DNA of 64,000 bases from Actinomadura meyerae (lineage in GTDB: Bacteria; Actinomycetota; Actinomycetes; Streptosporangiales; Streptosporangiaceae). The notes under the pieces are model-generated. The model was not told where the DNA came from. It was given only the letters and a program-made list of their open reading frames with translations, and did no database searches. The position numbers and the translations under genes were made by a program. The DNA is taken from contig NZ_FZOR01000015.1 in NCBI RefSeq assembly GCF_900188445.1, forward strand, positions 1 through 64,000, read 5' to 3'. Below, piece by piece: positions 49,001-58,370 of this stretch (positions are counted from its first letter, which is position 1; each line of letters opens with the position of its first letter).

Positions 49001-52000
49001 CGGTCCTCCCCCACGCGCAGGCCGGCGCCGGGGTCGCGGCGGCGCAGCATGCGGATCACCAGTGGCAGCACGAGGCCGAGCACCGCCGCGACCCCGGCGA
49101 GCATGGCCAGCAGCACCGGCCACTGGACGACGAGCCCGGCGGGCGGGTACGGCTCCGCGGCCTGGACGCCGAGCACGATGTGCGGGACGACGAGCCGCGC
49201 CACGGCGAGCCCGAGCAGCGTCCCGCCGAGCAGGCCGAGCGCGACCAGGTACGCCTGCTCGATGGCGAGCATCCCGCCGACCTGCCGGGGCGGGACGCCG
49301 AGGGCGCGCAGCACCGCGAACTCGCGGGTCCGCTCGCCCGCGGTCACCGCGGCGTTCACCGCGAACGCGATGACCGCGAAGGCCAGCGACGCGCCGAAGC
49401 CGAGCACGAGGGCGCCCTGGAGGGCCGCGCCGAGGGGGGCGTCGCGGAGCTCGGCGCGGACCTTCACCCGGTCGGCGGCGATCTCGCCCCAGGCGGGGTG
49501 CTGGGCGAGCGCCTTCGCGGCCGGACCGGTGCGGCCGCCGCGCACCGCCGCCCACCACTCGTCCGGTTCGATGTTCCCGCTGATGAATCCGCCCGCGGCG
49601 AGCCGGCTCTGGGTGAGCGTCGGCAGGTCCACCAGGACGCCGGGTTCGCCCGGCGGGACGGTCGGCAGCGCGGGGGCGATGCCCGCGACCTTGACCGGCT
49701 GCGCGCCGTCCACGGTGCTGACGGTGAGGGTGCCGCCGACGCCGACCTTGGCGCGCGCGGCGGCCTCCTCGGTGACGACGCCCGGCACCGCGGGGAGGAG
49801 GTCGGCGTTCCGCGGATCGTGGTCCGGCGGCGTGGACGTGCCGAGGACGCCGTGCACCACCATGCCCGTCTCGGACCCGAGGTAGTCGCCCGCGTCCTCG
49901 CGGAGCAGCGGCGACTCGGGGATCACGACGTCCACGAGGGCGCCCTTCGCGCCGGTGGCGTGCGGCTCGAGCGGATCGACCAGGTTGGGCTGCTCGGCGA
50001 ACACGTCCCAGCGGCTTCCCGCGGGCGCCGCGGCCTTGCCGGTGCCCTCGCCGCGCACGTCCAGGAGCTGGAGGTCGAGGACGCCGCTGAGCGCGTTGTC
50101 GTCGTAGACGAAGTGGACGCCCCGGACCGACAGCGGGAAGGACGGCACGCCGTCCGGCCCGGCCAGCTCCGCCGTGTCGAGGGCGAGGGTGTGCACGTCG
50201 CCGTCCGCGTCGAAGGCGGGCAGGTCGAACCTGCGGGCGAGGCCGGCGCCGTCCATGACGGTCACCGCGATCCGGTGGTCCGGGCCGGGCGGCGGCCGGT
50301 AGTCCTCCGGCATCTCGGGCACCGGCCCGGCGCGGCGGAGCCGCACGTCGAACAGCAGCCGCTCCGGGCGGCCCGGGACGGTCAGCGCGGGCGCGGGCGG
50401 CCGGGCCTTCGCCAGCTCGTCCAGGCGCAGGTCGTCGCGCAGGCCGGGCTGGACGCGCAGCAGCGGCCCGAGCGTCCTGGCGTCGGCGCCGAGCACGGTC
50501 GCCGGGTCGTTGCCGAGGTCGGCGTCCGTCCGCAGCACCGGCACCGTCCCGGTGACCCCGGGCAGCGCGGCGAACCGCCCGCCGAGCCCGAGCGTCCCGG
50601 GGCCGCCGGCCTGGGCGGTGCGGGCCATCCGCAGGTCGGCGCCGCTCTGGAAGTCGGCCTGGTCGGTCTGCGAGTCGCGCCAGGTCGCCATCGTCGTCAC
50701 CGACAGCACCCCGACGGCCATCGCCATCACCAGCAGCAGGACCGGGCCCGCGTAGCGGAGCTGGCGGCGCCCGACCTGCCGGGTGCCGAGCACGGGCACC
50801 AGCCCGCGCGCCCGGGTCGCGAGGCGTTCGGCGGCGCGGGACGCCACGGGCACGACGCGCAGCAGCAGCACCCCGCCGGCGAGCAGCGCCAGCGCGGGGC
50901 CGGACACGATGAACGGGTCGATGCCGGACGCGCCGTCCCCGGTGCCGCCGGAGCCGTCCGCCCCGTACCGGGTGAGCTGCCAGACGGCGAGGCCGGCGAC
51001 GAGCAGCAGCGCGAGGTCGACGCCGGAGCCGCGCAGGCCGCCGCGCCCCTGGCGGCCGATCCCGGCCTGCGCCTCGACGAACGTGCGGTTCGCGCCGCGC
51101 AGCGTCGGGATCGTCAGGACGACCGCGCAGGCCAGCGCCGTCAGCACCGACACGGCCCACAGCGGCGCGAGCGGCCCGGCGTCCAGCCGCAGGCCCGCGG
51201 ACCGCACCGCAGGGGCGTGCCCGGCGAGGCGCAGCAGCGGACCCGCGAGCAGCGGGCCGAGCACGGCGCCGGGCAGCACGATCAGCAGTCCCTCGGCGAG
51301 GCCGAGCCGGGCGAGCTGCCGCATGCCCATGCCGCGGGTGCGCAGCAGCGCGACCTCGCCGCGCCGGTGGTCGGCGAGCAGCCGGGCGACCAGCAGCCAC
51401 GCGCACCCGGCCAGCAGGACCAGCTGGATCACCGGGATCAGCATGGTGGACCGTGCCACGGCCACGGCGCCGCGGAGCTGCGAGGTCAGCTCGGGAAGGT
51501 CGGTGACGACGGTGAACTGCTCGCCCCCGGCGTCCTCGAACGTCCGGGCGGCGCGGGTCACCCGGTCGCCGAGCGGGCCGAGGTCGCCCGCGCCGACGCC
51601 GCGCAGGTCGGGCATGACGGTGAAGCGGGCGTCGGCGCCGGTGCCGGTGAAGTGCTCCGCGAACACCTCGGGAGGCACGACGAAGGGCCCGTAGGTGGTG
51701 TAGTCGAGGCGCTCGACGCCGGTCGTGACGAGCCGGTCGCCCTGCCAGAAGTAGTGCTGCGGGTCGGGGACGTCGAACAGCCCGACCAGCCGGACCTTCA
51801 CCACGGACTTCTTGTCGACGCGGCCGTGCAGGGTGAGGACGTCGTCCACGCGGGCGCCGATGGCGCGGGCGGCGGCGCCGGGCAGCACCGCCTCGACCTC
51901 CCCGGACGCGGCGGGCGCGGCGGCGGCCCAGCGGCCGGCGGTGAGCCGCGCGTGCTTCTCGATGCCGGTGTAGGTCCCGAACGCGGTCAGCTCGGGGTGC

Positions 52001-52335
52001 TTGCTCTTCTCCTGCCCGGGCAGCGTGTAGGAGTCGCTGCGCACGCTCATCGAGACGGTGAGCGGCACGTCCCGGTAGATCTGGTCGAGCCCCTGGGAGA
52101 CCTGCTCCCGCACTTTGGGGAGGCCGTTCGCGGGGACGTGCGTGCCGAGCGTCGCGCCCACCGAGGCGAAGGTCGCGTCGGCGAGCGTGCGCCGCAGCCC
52201 CTCGCGGGTCACCGACCCGGTGTAGCCGACCAGCGCGGCGAGCACGGTGGTGGCGAACAGTGCCGTCGCGCACGCGGCCAGCACCAGCATGCGGTCACCG
52301 GCCATCCGCCTGAGTACGAGCCCCCGTCTCCCCAC
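48997..52335 (-). CDS. Giant FtsX-like ABC permease, 1112 aa
   Basis: I place the start at the GTG at 52335. An ATG at 52345 is out of frame by one base compared with the paralogue's start at 56545, so both genes may really start at this GTG. TM1 is 'MLVLAACATALFATTVLAAL', followed by an external domain. A membrane block comes next ('STMLIPVIQLVLLAGCAWLL', 'LLADHRRGEVALLRTRGMGM'), then further blocks and a second external region. A final FtsX domain ends it ('TREFAVLRALGVPPRQVGGM'). It heads an operon with a second permease and two ATPases. Duplicate at 53159-56545. Confidence 0.9.
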   Translation of the reverse strand: MGRRGLVLRRMAGDRMLVLAACATALFATTVLAALVGYTGSVTREGLRRTLADATFASVGATLGTHVPANGLPKVREQVSQGLDQIYRDVPLTVSMSVRSDSYTLPGQEKSKHPELTAFGTYTGIEKHARLTAGRWAAAAPAASGEVEAVLPGAAARAIGARVDDVLTLHGRVDKKSVVKVRLVGLFDVPDPQHYFWQGDRLVTTGVERLDYTTYGPFVVPPEVFAEHFTGTGADARFTVMPDLRGVGAGDLGPLGDRVTRAARTFEDAGGEQFTVVTDLPELTSQLRGAVAVARSTMLIPVIQLVLLAGCAWLLVARLLADHRRGEVALLRTRGMGMRQLARLGLAEGLLIVLPGAVLGPLLAGPLLRLAGHAPAVRSAGLRLDAGPLAPLWAVSVLTALACAVVLTIPTLRGANRTFVEAQAGIGRQGRGGLRGSGVDLALLLVAGLAVWQLTRYGADGSGGTGDGASGIDPFIVSGPALALLAGGVLLLRVVPVASRAAERLATRARGLVPVLGTRQVGRRQLRYAGPVLLLVMAMAVGVLSVTTMATWRDSQTDQADFQSGADLRMARTAQAGGPGTLGLGGRFAALPGVTGTVPVLRTDADLGNDPATVLGADARTLGPLLRVQPGLRDDLRLDELAKARPPAPALTVPGRPERLLFDVRLRRAGPVPEMPEDYRPPPGPDHRIAVTVMDGAGLARRFDLPAFDADGDVHTLALDTAELAGPDGVPSFPLSVRGVHFVYDDNALSGVLDLQLLDVRGEGTGKAAAPAGSRWDVFAEQPNLVDPLEPHATGAKGALVDVVIPESPLLREDAGDYLGSETGMVVHGVLGTSTPPDHDPRNADLLPAVPGVVTEEAAARAKVGVGGTLTVSTVDGAQPVKVAGIAPALPTVPPGEPGVLVDLPTLTQSRLAAGGFISGNIEPDEWWAAVRGGRTGPAAKALAQHPAWGEIAADRVKVRAELRDAPLGAALQGALVLGFGASLAFAVIAFAVNAAVTAGERTREFAVLRALGVPPRQVGGMLAIEQAYLVALGLLGGTLLGLAVARLVVPHIVLGVQAAEPYPPAGLVVQWPVLLAMLAGVAAVLGLVLPLVIRMLRRRDPGAGLRVGEDR

Positions 52336-52440
52336 AGCCGCTCATGATCAATTGCCTGTGGCGGACGCCACAAGGGGCCGCAACCTTTCCGTGATTTTCC
52401 GCAACGTTCCCGCAATACAGGGCAAATCGATCAGCTTACT

Positions 52441-52488
52441 ACCGGTGCGCCCGCGTACCGGTGCACCCGCGTACCGGTGCGCCCGCGT
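52441..52488. repeat. 16-bp tandem repeat x3 in the divergent promoter region
   Basis: ACCGGTGCGCCCGCGT occurs at 52441, 52457 (one change) and 52473. It lies between the giant permease (start 52335, minus) and the RibD/DHFR-like gene (start 52588, plus). The flanking 52380-52440 is unusually AT-rich and likely holds the permease promoter. Confidence 0.93.
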
Positions 52489-52587
52489 AAAGGTTCCGGT
52501 GAAGGGCGTGTCGCGGCGGCCGGGCCGTGAGAGACAGGAGCGGCGGGAGGGAGAGCCCGGCACCGGACGGATCCGCGGAGGACGCGC

Positions 52588-53148
52588 ATGCGCAAGATCA
52601 TCAACTCGACGTACGTGTCGCTCGACGGCGTCATCGAGAAGCCGCAGAACTGGACGGCGGCCTACTTCCAGGACGAGGCCGCCGCGTACGCGCGGGAGCT
52701 GCTGTTCTCCTGCGGCGCCCTGCTCATGGGGCGCCGGACGTTCGACGGCTTCTCGCAGTCGTGGCCGGCGATGGAGGAGGCGGCGGGCGACTTCGGCGTC
52801 CGGATGAACACCCTCCCCCACTACGTCGTGTCCGACTCGCTGAACAAGCCGGGCTGGGGCGACACGACGGCGATCCCCCGGGCGGAGGCCGTCGCGGAGA
52901 TCAGGCGGCTCAAGGAGCGCGACGGGCAGGACATCCTCCAGTACGGGTTCGGCCCGGTGACCCGGACGCTCATCGCGCATGGCCTGCTGGACGAGCTGCG
53001 CCTGTGGATCCACCCCGTCCTCGTCGGCCCCACCGCCCCGGAGGACACGATCGCCCGCTCCGGCTTCTCGGCGGCGTTCGAGCCGACGGAGGTAAGGACG
53101 TTCGAGAGCGGCGTCGTCATCGCGACCTACGCCCCGGCCCGCGCGTAG
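52588..53148 (+). CDS. Dihydrofolate reductase-family (RibD C-terminal) protein
   Basis: The 186-residue protein has 'MRKIINSTYVSLDGVIEKPQ', 'GALLMGRRTFDGFSQSWPAM', 'LPHYVVSDSLNKPGWGDTTA' and 'QYGFGPVTRTLIAHGLLDEL', standard for stand-alone RibD_C/DHFR-fold reductases. It shares the family of 5256-5882 but not its details. The ATG at 52588 follows a GCGGAGGACGCGC region. It lies on the plus strand between two minus-strand permease paralogues and so interrupts what looks like a duplicated transporter block. Its substrate is unknown. Confidence 0.9.
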   Translation: MRKIINSTYVSLDGVIEKPQNWTAAYFQDEAAAYARELLFSCGALLMGRRTFDGFSQSWPAMEEAAGDFGVRMNTLPHYVVSDSLNKPGWGDTTAIPRAEAVAEIRRLKERDGQDILQYGFGPVTRTLIAHGLLDELRLWIHPVLVGPTAPEDTIARSGFSAAFEPTEVRTFESGVVIATYAPARA

Positions 53149-53158
53149 CCGGGGGGCG

Positions 53159-56100
53159 TCACCGGTCCTCCCCCATGCGCAGGTCGGCGGCGAGCGAGCG
53201 GCGGCGCAACGCGGCGATCATCAGCCGCAGGACGAGGCCGAGCACCGCCGCCGCGCCGGCGGTCATGGCGAGCAGGACGGGCCACGGGAAGGCCGCCTCG
53301 ACGGGCGGGTACGGCCGGGCGGCGCGCACGCCCAGCACGATGTGCGGGACGGCGAGCCGCGCCACCACCAGCCCGATCACCGTGCCGCCGGCCAGGCCGA
53401 GCACGACCAGGTACGCCTGCTCGACCGCGAGCATCCCGGCGACCTGCCGCGGGTGGACGCCGAGGATCCGCAGCACCCCGAACTCGCGCGACCGCTCCCC
53501 GGCCGTCACCGCCGCGTTCACCGCGAACGCGAGGGCGGCGAACACCAGCCCGGTGCCGGAGCCGAGGACGAGCGCGCCCTGCAGCCCGGCGCCGAGCGGC
53601 GCGTCGCGGAGCCGGTCACGCAGCGCGGCGCGGTCGGCCTCGGCCTTCCCCCAGCCCGGATGGGCGGCGAGGACCGCCAGGACGGGGCCGGTCCGGCCGT
53701 CGGGCACCGCCGTCCACCATTCGCCCGGTGCGAGGGCCGCCGGATCCGCTCCGGTCACGGCGACCCACCGCTCGGTCAGCGTGGGCAGATCCACCAGCGC
53801 GCCCGCCGCGCCCGCGGGCACGCTCGGAAGCGCCGGAGCGACGCCCACCACCTTGATCGGCTGGTCGCCGCCCGCCGTGGACACGGTGACCGTGTCTCCG
53901 GCACCGGCGCGCGCACGCTCGGCCAGCGCGCTCGTGACGACACCGGGGACGGCGGGACGCAGGTCGGCGTTCTCCATCACGTGGCTCGGCTGCCGCTCCC
54001 CGGTGGCCATCATGTGGACGGACACCCTGGGCACGGCCGTCGCCTTCCCCTCGTACGTCCGCTGGAAGGGGGTCGCCGGAATGCTCAGCCGCAACGGGCC
54101 GCCCGACACGGCCAGGGCGGCGGGCGCGACCCTCGTCCGGCCGTCGGACGAGCCGCCGAACGCGTCCCAGCGGGCGCCCGAGGGCGGCGCGGTGGCGCCG
54201 TCCTCGCCGCGCACGCGCAGCAGGTCAAGGCCGAGCGGACCGGCGATGGGGTTGCCGTCGTAGTCGTAGCCGATGCCGCGGATCGACAGCGGATGGGCGA
54301 GCACACCGTCCGGTCCGGCGAGGTCGGCGAGGTCGAGGACGAGCGTGTGGTCGGCGCCGTCGGCGGGCAGCGCGGGCAGTGTCATGCGCTGGGCCAGCCC
54401 GCGGGCGTCCACCAGCGTCACCGCGATGCGGAACGGCGCGGACACCGGCGACGCCTCCCGCGCGAGCGCCTCCGGGACCGGCCCGGTACGGCGCAGCCGG
54501 ACCGTGAAGCGCAGTGTCCGGGGACGCCCCGGGACGGCCAGCGCCGGGACGGGCGGACGCGCCGCCGCCAGTTCACCGAGCCGCAGTTCGCGCCTCAGCT
54601 CGGGACGCACCCGCAGGACCGGACCGAGCGCCCCCGCGTCCACGCCGAGGACGGTCACCGAACCGTCGCCCACGGTGGAGTCCAGGCGCAGCACCCCGGT
54701 GGTCGCGGCGACCCCGGGCAGCGCGGCGAACCGCCCGCCGCGCCCGAGCGGCCCGGGGCCTTCGACGGCGTCCGGGCCGACCAGCCGCAGGTCGGCGCCG
54801 GCCTGGAAGTCGGCCTGGCCGGCCTGGGACCGGCGCCACGTCGCCATCGTCGTCACCGACAGCACCCCGACGGCCGTCGCCATGGCGAGCAGCAGGACCG
54901 GCCCCGCGAACCGGAGCCGGCGCCGCCCGACCTGCCGGGTCCCGAGCACGGACACGAGCCCGCGTCCCCGGGCGGCGCCCCGCTCGGCGATCCGAGACGC
55001 GGCCGGAAGCAGCCGCAGCAGCAGGACGCCTCCCGCGAGCAGCGCCAGCGCGGGCCCGGACACGATGAACGGGTCGACGCCGGCCACCCCCTCCGCGCCC
55101 TGCCCAACCTGCCCTGCCTGCCCAACCTGCCCTGCCTGCCCTGCCTGGCCAGCCTGCCCTGCCGGGCCGTACCGGGTGAGCTGCCAGAGCGCCATCCCGG
55201 CGAGGAGCAAGAGCGCCACGCCGGCCCACACGCCGCGCCCGGCGTCCCGCGACTGGCGGCCGAGACCCGTCTGGACCTGCACGAACGTGCGGTTCGCGCC
55301 GCGCAGCGCCGGGATCGTCAGGGCGGCCGCACAGGCCAGCGCCAGCACGGCCGAAAGGGCCCACAGCGGCGGGAGCGGCCCGGCGTCCAGCCGCAGCCCG
55401 GACGCCCGCACGGCCGGTGCGCGCCCGGCGAGCCGCAGTACCGGACCGGCGAGCAGCGGGCCGAGCAGCGCGGCGGGCAGCGCGATCAGCAGGCCCTCGG
55501 CGAGGCAGAGCCCGGTGAGCTGCCACATCCCCATCCCCCGGGTGCGCAGCAGCGCCACCTCGGCGCGCCGGTGGTCGGCGAGCAGCCGGGCGACCAGCAG
55601 CCACGCGCAGCCCGCGAGCAGCACGAGCTGGATCACCGGGATCAGCATCGTGGACCTCGCCACCAGCACGGCGGTGCGCAGCTGCTCCATCAGCTCGGTG
55701 AGCTGCGAGACGACGACGAACTGCGTCCCGCCCCCGCCGGTCCGGCCGAGGACCTCCTGGGCGGCGGCCACGCGGTCGTGCAGGCGCCCGAGGTCGCCGG
55801 CGTCCACGCCGCGCAGGTCCGGCAGGACCGTGAAGCGGGCGTCCACGCCGGTCCCGGTGAAGTGCTCCGCGAACACCTCGGGACGCACCACGAACGGCCC
55901 GTACGTCGTGTAGTCGAACCGTTCGACGCCGGCGGTCATGAGCCGGTCGCCCTGCCAGAAGTAGCCGTCCGGGTCGGGGATCTCGAACAGCCCGACGACC
56001 CGGACGGTCGCCGCCGACGTCTCGTCCACGCGCCCGCGCAGTGTGAGGACGTCGCCCGTCCCGGCACCGATGGCGCGGGCCGCCGCCACCGGCAGTACCG

Positions 56101-56545
56101 CCTCGACGCCGCCCGGCGCGGCGGCGGGCCAGCGTCCCGCGGCGAGCCGGGCGTGCCGTTCGATGCCGGTCCAGGTCTCGAAGGCCGTGAGGTCGGGGTG
56201 GTCGCGGCCCTCCTGGCCGGGGAGCGTGTAGGTGTCGCTGCGGGCGCTCATCGAGACCGCCGAAGGCACGTCCCCGTAGATCTTTGCGAGCGCCCCGCGG
56301 ACCTGGTCCCGCACGCCGGGAAGGCCGTTCGCGGGGACGTGCACGCCGATCGTCGTCCCCGCGGACTCGAACGTCGCGCCCGCCAGCGTGCGGCGCAGCC
56401 CCTCACTGGTCACCGACCCGGTGTAGCCGGTCAGCGCCGCCAGCACGGTCGTGGCGAACAGCGCCGTCGCGCAGGCGGCCAGCACCAGCGTCCGGTCACC
56501 GGCCATCCGGCTGAGCACGAGCCCGCGTCGCCCCACGCCGAGCAT
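53159..56545 (-). CDS. Giant FtsX-like ABC permease, 1128 aa, paralogue without ATPases
   Basis: The ATG at 56545 (or GTG 56536) opens a protein clearly alignable along its length to 48997-52335. TM1 'LVLAACATALFATTVLAALT' and 'GYTGSVTSEGLRRTLAGATF' differ only by single residues, and the C-terminal 'SREFGVLRILGVHPRQVAGM' block also matches. A unique insert 'GQAGQAGQAGQVGQAGQVGQ' (coded near 55100-55165) comes from tandem codon repeats in a loop. It probably uses the ATPases encoded at 44831-46436 or others elsewhere. Its stop lies 10 bases after the convergent RibD/DHFR-like gene. Confidence 0.9.
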   Translation of the reverse strand: MLGVGRRGLVLSRMAGDRTLVLAACATALFATTVLAALTGYTGSVTSEGLRRTLAGATFESAGTTIGVHVPANGLPGVRDQVRGALAKIYGDVPSAVSMSARSDTYTLPGQEGRDHPDLTAFETWTGIERHARLAAGRWPAAAPGGVEAVLPVAAARAIGAGTGDVLTLRGRVDETSAATVRVVGLFEIPDPDGYFWQGDRLMTAGVERFDYTTYGPFVVRPEVFAEHFTGTGVDARFTVLPDLRGVDAGDLGRLHDRVAAAQEVLGRTGGGGTQFVVVSQLTELMEQLRTAVLVARSTMLIPVIQLVLLAGCAWLLVARLLADHRRAEVALLRTRGMGMWQLTGLCLAEGLLIALPAALLGPLLAGPVLRLAGRAPAVRASGLRLDAGPLPPLWALSAVLALACAAALTIPALRGANRTFVQVQTGLGRQSRDAGRGVWAGVALLLLAGMALWQLTRYGPAGQAGQAGQAGQVGQAGQVGQGAEGVAGVDPFIVSGPALALLAGGVLLLRLLPAASRIAERGAARGRGLVSVLGTRQVGRRRLRFAGPVLLLAMATAVGVLSVTTMATWRRSQAGQADFQAGADLRLVGPDAVEGPGPLGRGGRFAALPGVAATTGVLRLDSTVGDGSVTVLGVDAGALGPVLRVRPELRRELRLGELAAARPPVPALAVPGRPRTLRFTVRLRRTGPVPEALAREASPVSAPFRIAVTLVDARGLAQRMTLPALPADGADHTLVLDLADLAGPDGVLAHPLSIRGIGYDYDGNPIAGPLGLDLLRVRGEDGATAPPSGARWDAFGGSSDGRTRVAPAALAVSGGPLRLSIPATPFQRTYEGKATAVPRVSVHMMATGERQPSHVMENADLRPAVPGVVTSALAERARAGAGDTVTVSTAGGDQPIKVVGVAPALPSVPAGAAGALVDLPTLTERWVAVTGADPAALAPGEWWTAVPDGRTGPVLAVLAAHPGWGKAEADRAALRDRLRDAPLGAGLQGALVLGSGTGLVFAALAFAVNAAVTAGERSREFGVLRILGVHPRQVAGMLAVEQAYLVVLGLAGGTVIGLVVARLAVPHIVLGVRAARPYPPVEAAFPWPVLLAMTAGAAAVLGLVLRLMIAALRRRSLAADLRMGEDR

Positions 56546-56590
56546 GATCAGCGCCCGCCGGACGCATTGCAAGGCCCGCTCACCCGGACC

Positions 56591-56596
56591 TAGCCT
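56591..56596 (+). promoter_or_regulatory. Candidate leaderless -10 element upstream of the unknown gene
   Basis: TAGCCT ends six bases before the GTG at 56603, with no Shine-Dalgarno sequence between. The region also serves the divergent permease starting at 56545, so the two promoters would overlap. Confidence 0.4.
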
Positions 56597-56602
56597 GAGC
56601 CG

Positions 56603-57481
56603 GTGAGCGGAGGGCACGCCCATTACGTCGTCGTCGACCGCGGCGGGTACCGCGTGTGGTCCCGCCACCGCGGCGCCTACACGCTGTGGCACGACGTCCT
56701 GCGCGGCCCCGACGGCACGATCACGTTCATCGAGGAGCAGAAGGGCGGCACCGCCGACTTCTGGATGAACTCGGTGTGGTGGAACGCCGTCCTCTTGCTC
56801 GACCTGCCGCGCCGCCGGATGCTCGTCCACATCATGGACGACGTGCGCGACCCGTCCATCCCCGAGATCCGCGCGTGGCTCGGCATCGTCCGGGTGCTCT
56901 GGCCCGGCTGGGAGGTCGACTGGGCCACCCGGAGCCTGCACGAGGTGATGGAGTACCTGGGGCTGGGCTATGACACCGTCCTCTACCTGGACGACCCGCC
57001 GATGCCCCTGCCGGCCAAGTGGGCGGGCGCGCCGATGGAGGACGACGACCTCTCCACCGTCGCCGAGACCCTGGTCGCCGTGCGCACCGAGGCGGGTCTC
57101 GCCTTCGCGGGCGAGTGGGGCCACCGCGCGTCCGACATCCTGCTCGCGGGGCCGGACGTGCTCCTCGCACCGCAGCCGGAGGCGATCCCCTGCGCCGTCC
57201 TGGAGAGCATCCCGAACAACGGTCTGTACGTGGACGTCCCGAACCGCCGCGTCGACTGGTGGGCGAGCGACCTCCCGATGAGCGCGGACGCCCTGCCCGG
57301 ACCCTGGCTCGGCTGGACGCTCACCGACCACGGCGACGCCTACGAGGAGGTGGCGCCCCTCATCGGCCCGGATCTGTGCATCGAGCCGCCCCCGGACCCG
57401 GCCGGCACCGTCACGTACTGGCTGGAGAGGAACGCCGTCGACCCGGCCGTCCGCCGGCGGATCGGCGCCGTCACCCGTTGA
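56603..57481 (+). CDS. Unrecognised protein, 292 aa
   Basis: GTG 56603 starts a 292-residue soluble acidic protein rich in Trp. I do not recognise the family. Segments include 'HYVVVDRGGYRVWSRHRGAY', 'FIEEQKGGTADFWMNSVWWN', 'VRVLWPGWEVDWATRSLHEV', 'AVLESIPNNGLYVDVPNRRV' and 'VTYWLERNAVDPAVRRRIGA'. No signal peptide or membrane segment is seen. The codon use and length indicate a true gene. Its 3' end overlaps the convergent XRE regulator gene by 11 bases, and it is divergent from the giant permease. No function is proposed. Confidence 0.8.
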   Translation: MSGGHAHYVVVDRGGYRVWSRHRGAYTLWHDVLRGPDGTITFIEEQKGGTADFWMNSVWWNAVLLLDLPRRRMLVHIMDDVRDPSIPEIRAWLGIVRVLWPGWEVDWATRSLHEVMEYLGLGYDTVLYLDDPPMPLPAKWAGAPMEDDDLSTVAETLVAVRTEAGLAFAGEWGHRASDILLAGPDVLLAPQPEAIPCAVLESIPNNGLYVDVPNRRVDWWASDLPMSADALPGPWLGWTLTDHGDAYEEVAPLIGPDLCIEPPPDPAGTVTYWLERNAVDPAVRRRIGAVTR

Positions 57482-58370
57482 GGAGGGCGGCCAGGATCTG
57501 CGGAGTGCTGGACGGCGGCTCGGCCTGCACGCCGATGCGGTCGAGGACATCGCGGTAGCGCGCGATGTCGGCCGCGCGGTCGGGGTACAGGGCGCCGGTG
57601 AGCTGCTCCAGGTAGACGACGTCGGGCAGTTCGGGTTCGGCGAACCGCAGCAGCGTCACCGGGCCGCACTCGGCCGCGTGGCCGCCCGAAGCGAACGGCA
57701 GGACCTGCACGGTGACGTTCGGCAGCTCCGCCATCTCGATGAGGTGCTCGATCTGGGCGCGCATCGTCAGGGGGCCGCCGACGACGCGGCGCAGCACCGC
57801 CTCGTCCAGCACGGCCCACAGCTTCAGCGGGTCGGGGCGCTCGAACACGCGGCGGCGCGCCATGCGCAGCTCGACCCGGCGCTCGATTCCCTCCTGGTCG
57901 GCCTCCGGGTGGCGGGCGGACAGCAGGGCGCGCGCGTAGCCGGGGGTCTGCAGCAGCTCCGGGACGTACTGGACCTCGTACACGCGGGCGACCAGCGCCC
58001 CCTGCTCCAGGCCGAGGTAGGGCTCGTACCAGCCGGGCACCACGTCGGCGTACGCCTGCCACCAGCCGGGGGTGCCGGCGTGCTCGGCCAGCTCCAGCAG
58101 CGTGTCGCGGACGCCGGGGTCGGTCACGCCGTAGAGGGTCAGCAGGTCGGCGATGTCGCGCCCCTTGAACCCGACCCGGCCCAGCTCCATCCGGCTGATC
58201 TTGGAGTGCGAGCCGCGGATCTCGTAGCCCGCGTCCTCGGTGGAGATCCCCGCCGCCTCGCGGAAGCGGCGCAGCTGCGCGCCGACCACCATGCGCAGCA
58301 CGGTCGGCCCGGAGTCGCGCAGGTCCGGCGCGGTGCGCAGCGGCTCGTCCGGGCGGGGGCGCGCGGTCAT
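57471..58370 (-). CDS. XRE-family regulator with DUF5753 domain
   Basis: The ATG at 58370 overlaps the upstream methyltransferase stop by four bases. The 299-residue protein has an HTH_31 domain (about residues 22-85: 'LRRFREAAGISTEDAGYEIR', 'HSKISRMELGRVGFKGRDIA'). A DUF5753 domain follows ('VVPGWYEPYLGLEQGALVAR', 'YVPELLQTPGYARALLSARH', 'MAELPNVTVQVLPFASGGHA'). DUF5753 is thought to bind a small ligand and to partner with DUF397 proteins; none is adjacent here. Translational coupling with a DUF574-type methyltransferase suggests the two act together. Confidence 0.92.
   Translation of the reverse strand: MTARPRPDEPLRTAPDLRDSGPTVLRMVVGAQLRRFREAAGISTEDAGYEIRGSHSKISRMELGRVGFKGRDIADLLTLYGVTDPGVRDTLLELAEHAGTPGWWQAYADVVPGWYEPYLGLEQGALVARVYEVQYVPELLQTPGYARALLSARHPEADQEGIERRVELRMARRRVFERPDPLKLWAVLDEAVLRRVVGGPLTMRAQIEHLIEMAELPNVTVQVLPFASGGHAAECGPVTLLRFAEPELPDVVYLEQLTGALYPDRAADIARYRDVLDRIGVQAEPPSSTPQILAALLNG

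Noticed and set aside
46436..52273. A single 1945-codon frame spanning both permeases
   Set aside because: Only the portion from 49000 downwards is real. Upstream the frame is out of phase with the giant permease gene, so this is not a fused protein.
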